DNA from: Chloroflexota bacterium
Lineage (GTDB): Bacteria > Chloroflexota > Anaerolineae > Anaerolineales > Anaerolineaceae
Direction of reading: 5' to 3'
Assembly: GCA_029265085.1 (NCBI GenBank)
Contig: JAJUJY010000053.1
Coordinates: forward strand, 1-25,037
DNA: 25,037 bases
Position 1 is the stretch's first letter, and every line of letters begins with the position of its first letter. Below the pieces are notes generated by a model that worked only from the letters and a program-made list of their open reading frames with translations, did no database searches and was not told where the DNA came from. Below, piece by piece: positions 24,801 through 25,037 of the stretch. The translations under genes were made by a program, and so were the position numbers.

Positions 24801-25037
24801 GTTGCAAACCGGCCGCCATCCAACTGAACCATCGGGCGCAGATCGGGTGGGATTACTGGTAATACTGTCAAAATCATCCATTCGGGGCGGTTCGCAGAGC
24901 GGCGGAATGCCTCGATCACCTTTAACCGGGTTGTAGCCTTCTTGCGTTTTTGCTTGCTCTTGGAAGTACGCACCTCGTGCCAGAGATCTTCTGATAGTTT
25001 ATCGAGGTCTAAGCGGCGCAGCACATCGTAGAATGCC
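21851..25037 (-). CDS. rpoC: DNA-directed RNA polymerase subunit beta', N-terminus cut off by the window end
   Basis: About 1,061 residues of the RNA polymerase beta' subunit are visible. The frame is open to the window edge (codons for Ala-Phe-Tyr-Asp before the first GTG at 25024), so the GTG is internal. The N-terminal zinc ribbon and first part of the clamp are missing. From that [11 protein letters not shown] (271-278) holds the three catalytic Mg2+-binding Asp residues. [20 protein letters not shown] (236-255) and [18 protein letters not shown] (155-172) are diagnostic. The second zinc site includes [13 protein letters not shown], and [18 protein letters not shown] marks the trigger loop/bridge region. 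It ends with [20 protein letters not shown] and a short tail. The stop is 19 bp before a strong terminator. rpoB is expected beyond the window end. Confidence 0.98.
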   Translation of the reverse strand, partial: AFYDVLRRLDLDKLSEDLWHEVRTSKSKQKRKKATTRLKVIEAFRRSANRPEWMILTVLPVIPPDLRPMVQLDGGRFATSDLNDLYRRVINRNNRLKRLLELGAPDVIVRNEKRMLQEAVDSLIDNSQRGKALSRRGRRELKSLSDMLKGKKGRFRRNLLGKRVDYSGRSVIVVGPTLKLYQCGLPKNMALELFRPFVIARLVSHNYAANVKGARRFIERNRPEVWEVLEEVIKERPVLLNRAPTLHRLGIQAFEPILIEGSAIQLHPLVTTAFNADFDGDQMAVHVPLSEKAVYEARTLMLSSRNLLKPADGEPIISPSKDMVLGVYYLTVKDNLTHKGDGRVFASIDEVELAYQLDQVEIHSHIKLLVDTYYDEQGNRLMNKRRQLVETTVGRAIFNRILPEKVQFMNEALDKGGVKDLIAEVYEICGEDVTTDVADKVKDIGFEYAMRSGSTIAVADITMPSQKQEILNRALQGIETVQRSYRRGLLTEQERNEREIEIWQQTTKEVSDAVRKAMDPNGNLATMANSGATKGGFGPISQLAGMRGLMADPSGRIIRLPIQSNFREGLTALEYFISTHGARKGLADTALRTADAGYLTRRLVDVAQDMNVNDEDCGSQDGIWIRKSDDVAGQPMSVRLYGRMIAARVIDPMTGEVLAERNEMLDHDRIRKVLAAGIDAVKVRSPLTCELTHGICARCYGMDLGRGKMVDLGSAVGTVAAQSIGEPGTQLTLRTFHTGGVAAGGDITTGLPRVEELFEARRAPKGEAVITRIAGVARVIQSDRYSDQRIVRVEHSEMVSDEYDVPEGWTITVSDETTVSLGDPIATQGEAAITAQHMGRVRIEDRKAIVSYEQRETEEYEIPSTSRLLIKDGEHVEAGQPLTEGSLNPHTVLRIKGREACQMYLLSEIQNVYRAQGQNINDKHFEVIIRKLLGKVQVIRPGDSAYLPMDLVERLEIRKVNEQLVAQGKQPARYIEILLGVTKASLSTDSFLSASSFQHTIKVLAGAAIAGAEDPLYGLKENVIIGKLIPAGTGFQYGRLVNDEVAKETSRVSVANLTTAD

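Noticed and set aside
1..25037. Search for CRISPR, tRNA/rRNA, insertion sequences, integrases, toxin-antitoxin or defence genes
   Set aside because: None seen by reading both strands. All sizeable stretches are filled by recognisable metabolic, envelope or housekeeping genes, so no mobile or defence island is claimed.

Overview
The window looks like ordinary chromosome from a member of the Chloroflexota, most likely class Anaerolineae. This rests on protein style and gene mix: Thr/Pro-rich linkers after lipoprotein cysteines, a Chloroflexi-type GH13 with an N-terminal 'TTDGTDP' domain, Reg_prop-type propeller repeats, and a LipM-type octanoyltransferase. No single marker proves it. I see no rRNA, tRNA, CRISPR array, insertion sequence, integrase or phage gene. 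No gene-free stretch exceeds 300 bases.

Layout. (1) 2-1189, plus strand: the 3' part of a class I/II PLP aminotransferase, facing a minus-strand nucleoside kinase across a bidirectional terminator. (2) 1237-13414, minus strand: a maltodextrin/alpha-glucan block. In transcription order it holds a ROK-family regulator, a MalE-like binding lipoprotein, MalF- and MalG-like permeases, a cytoplasmic GH13, a secreted lipoprotein GH13, a GT-C glycosyltransferase fused to a seven-repeat beta-propeller, and the nucleoside kinase. From malF to the second GH13, the genes overlap or are at most 12 bp apart. A strong hairpin lies between malE and malF, and no ABC ATPase is present. (3) 13573-18715, mixed: a LipM-type octanoyltransferase (+), a DUF4230 membrane protein (-), and a plus-strand run of a solitary PhnD-like binding lipoprotein, a SanA/DUF218 membrane protein, an HD-domain protein and a TIM-barrel/SnoaL fusion. 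(4) 18779-25037, minus strand: a type IIA topoisomerase A subunit (GyrA-like) with a long Lys/Ala-rich tail, and the C-terminal three quarters of RpoC, each with its own terminator.

How the genes work together. The extracytoplasmic GH13 lipoprotein can trim alpha-glucans at the cell surface. MalE captures the oligosaccharides, MalF and MalG import them (ATPase from elsewhere), the cytoplasmic GH13 finishes hydrolysis, and the ROK protein probably senses the sugar. A near-consensus promoter with a palindrome at its predicted start site suggests autoregulation of the ROK gene. The role of the glycosyltransferase-propeller fusion at the end of this block is unknown.

I did not find a clear new multi-gene system. 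The points most worth a second look are the GT-propeller fusion, the tail and quinolone-site residue of the GyrA-like protein, the malE leader with a 12-nt perfect match to the 16S anti-Shine-Dalgarno, the TIM-barrel/SnoaL fusion, and two apparently leaderless promoters.
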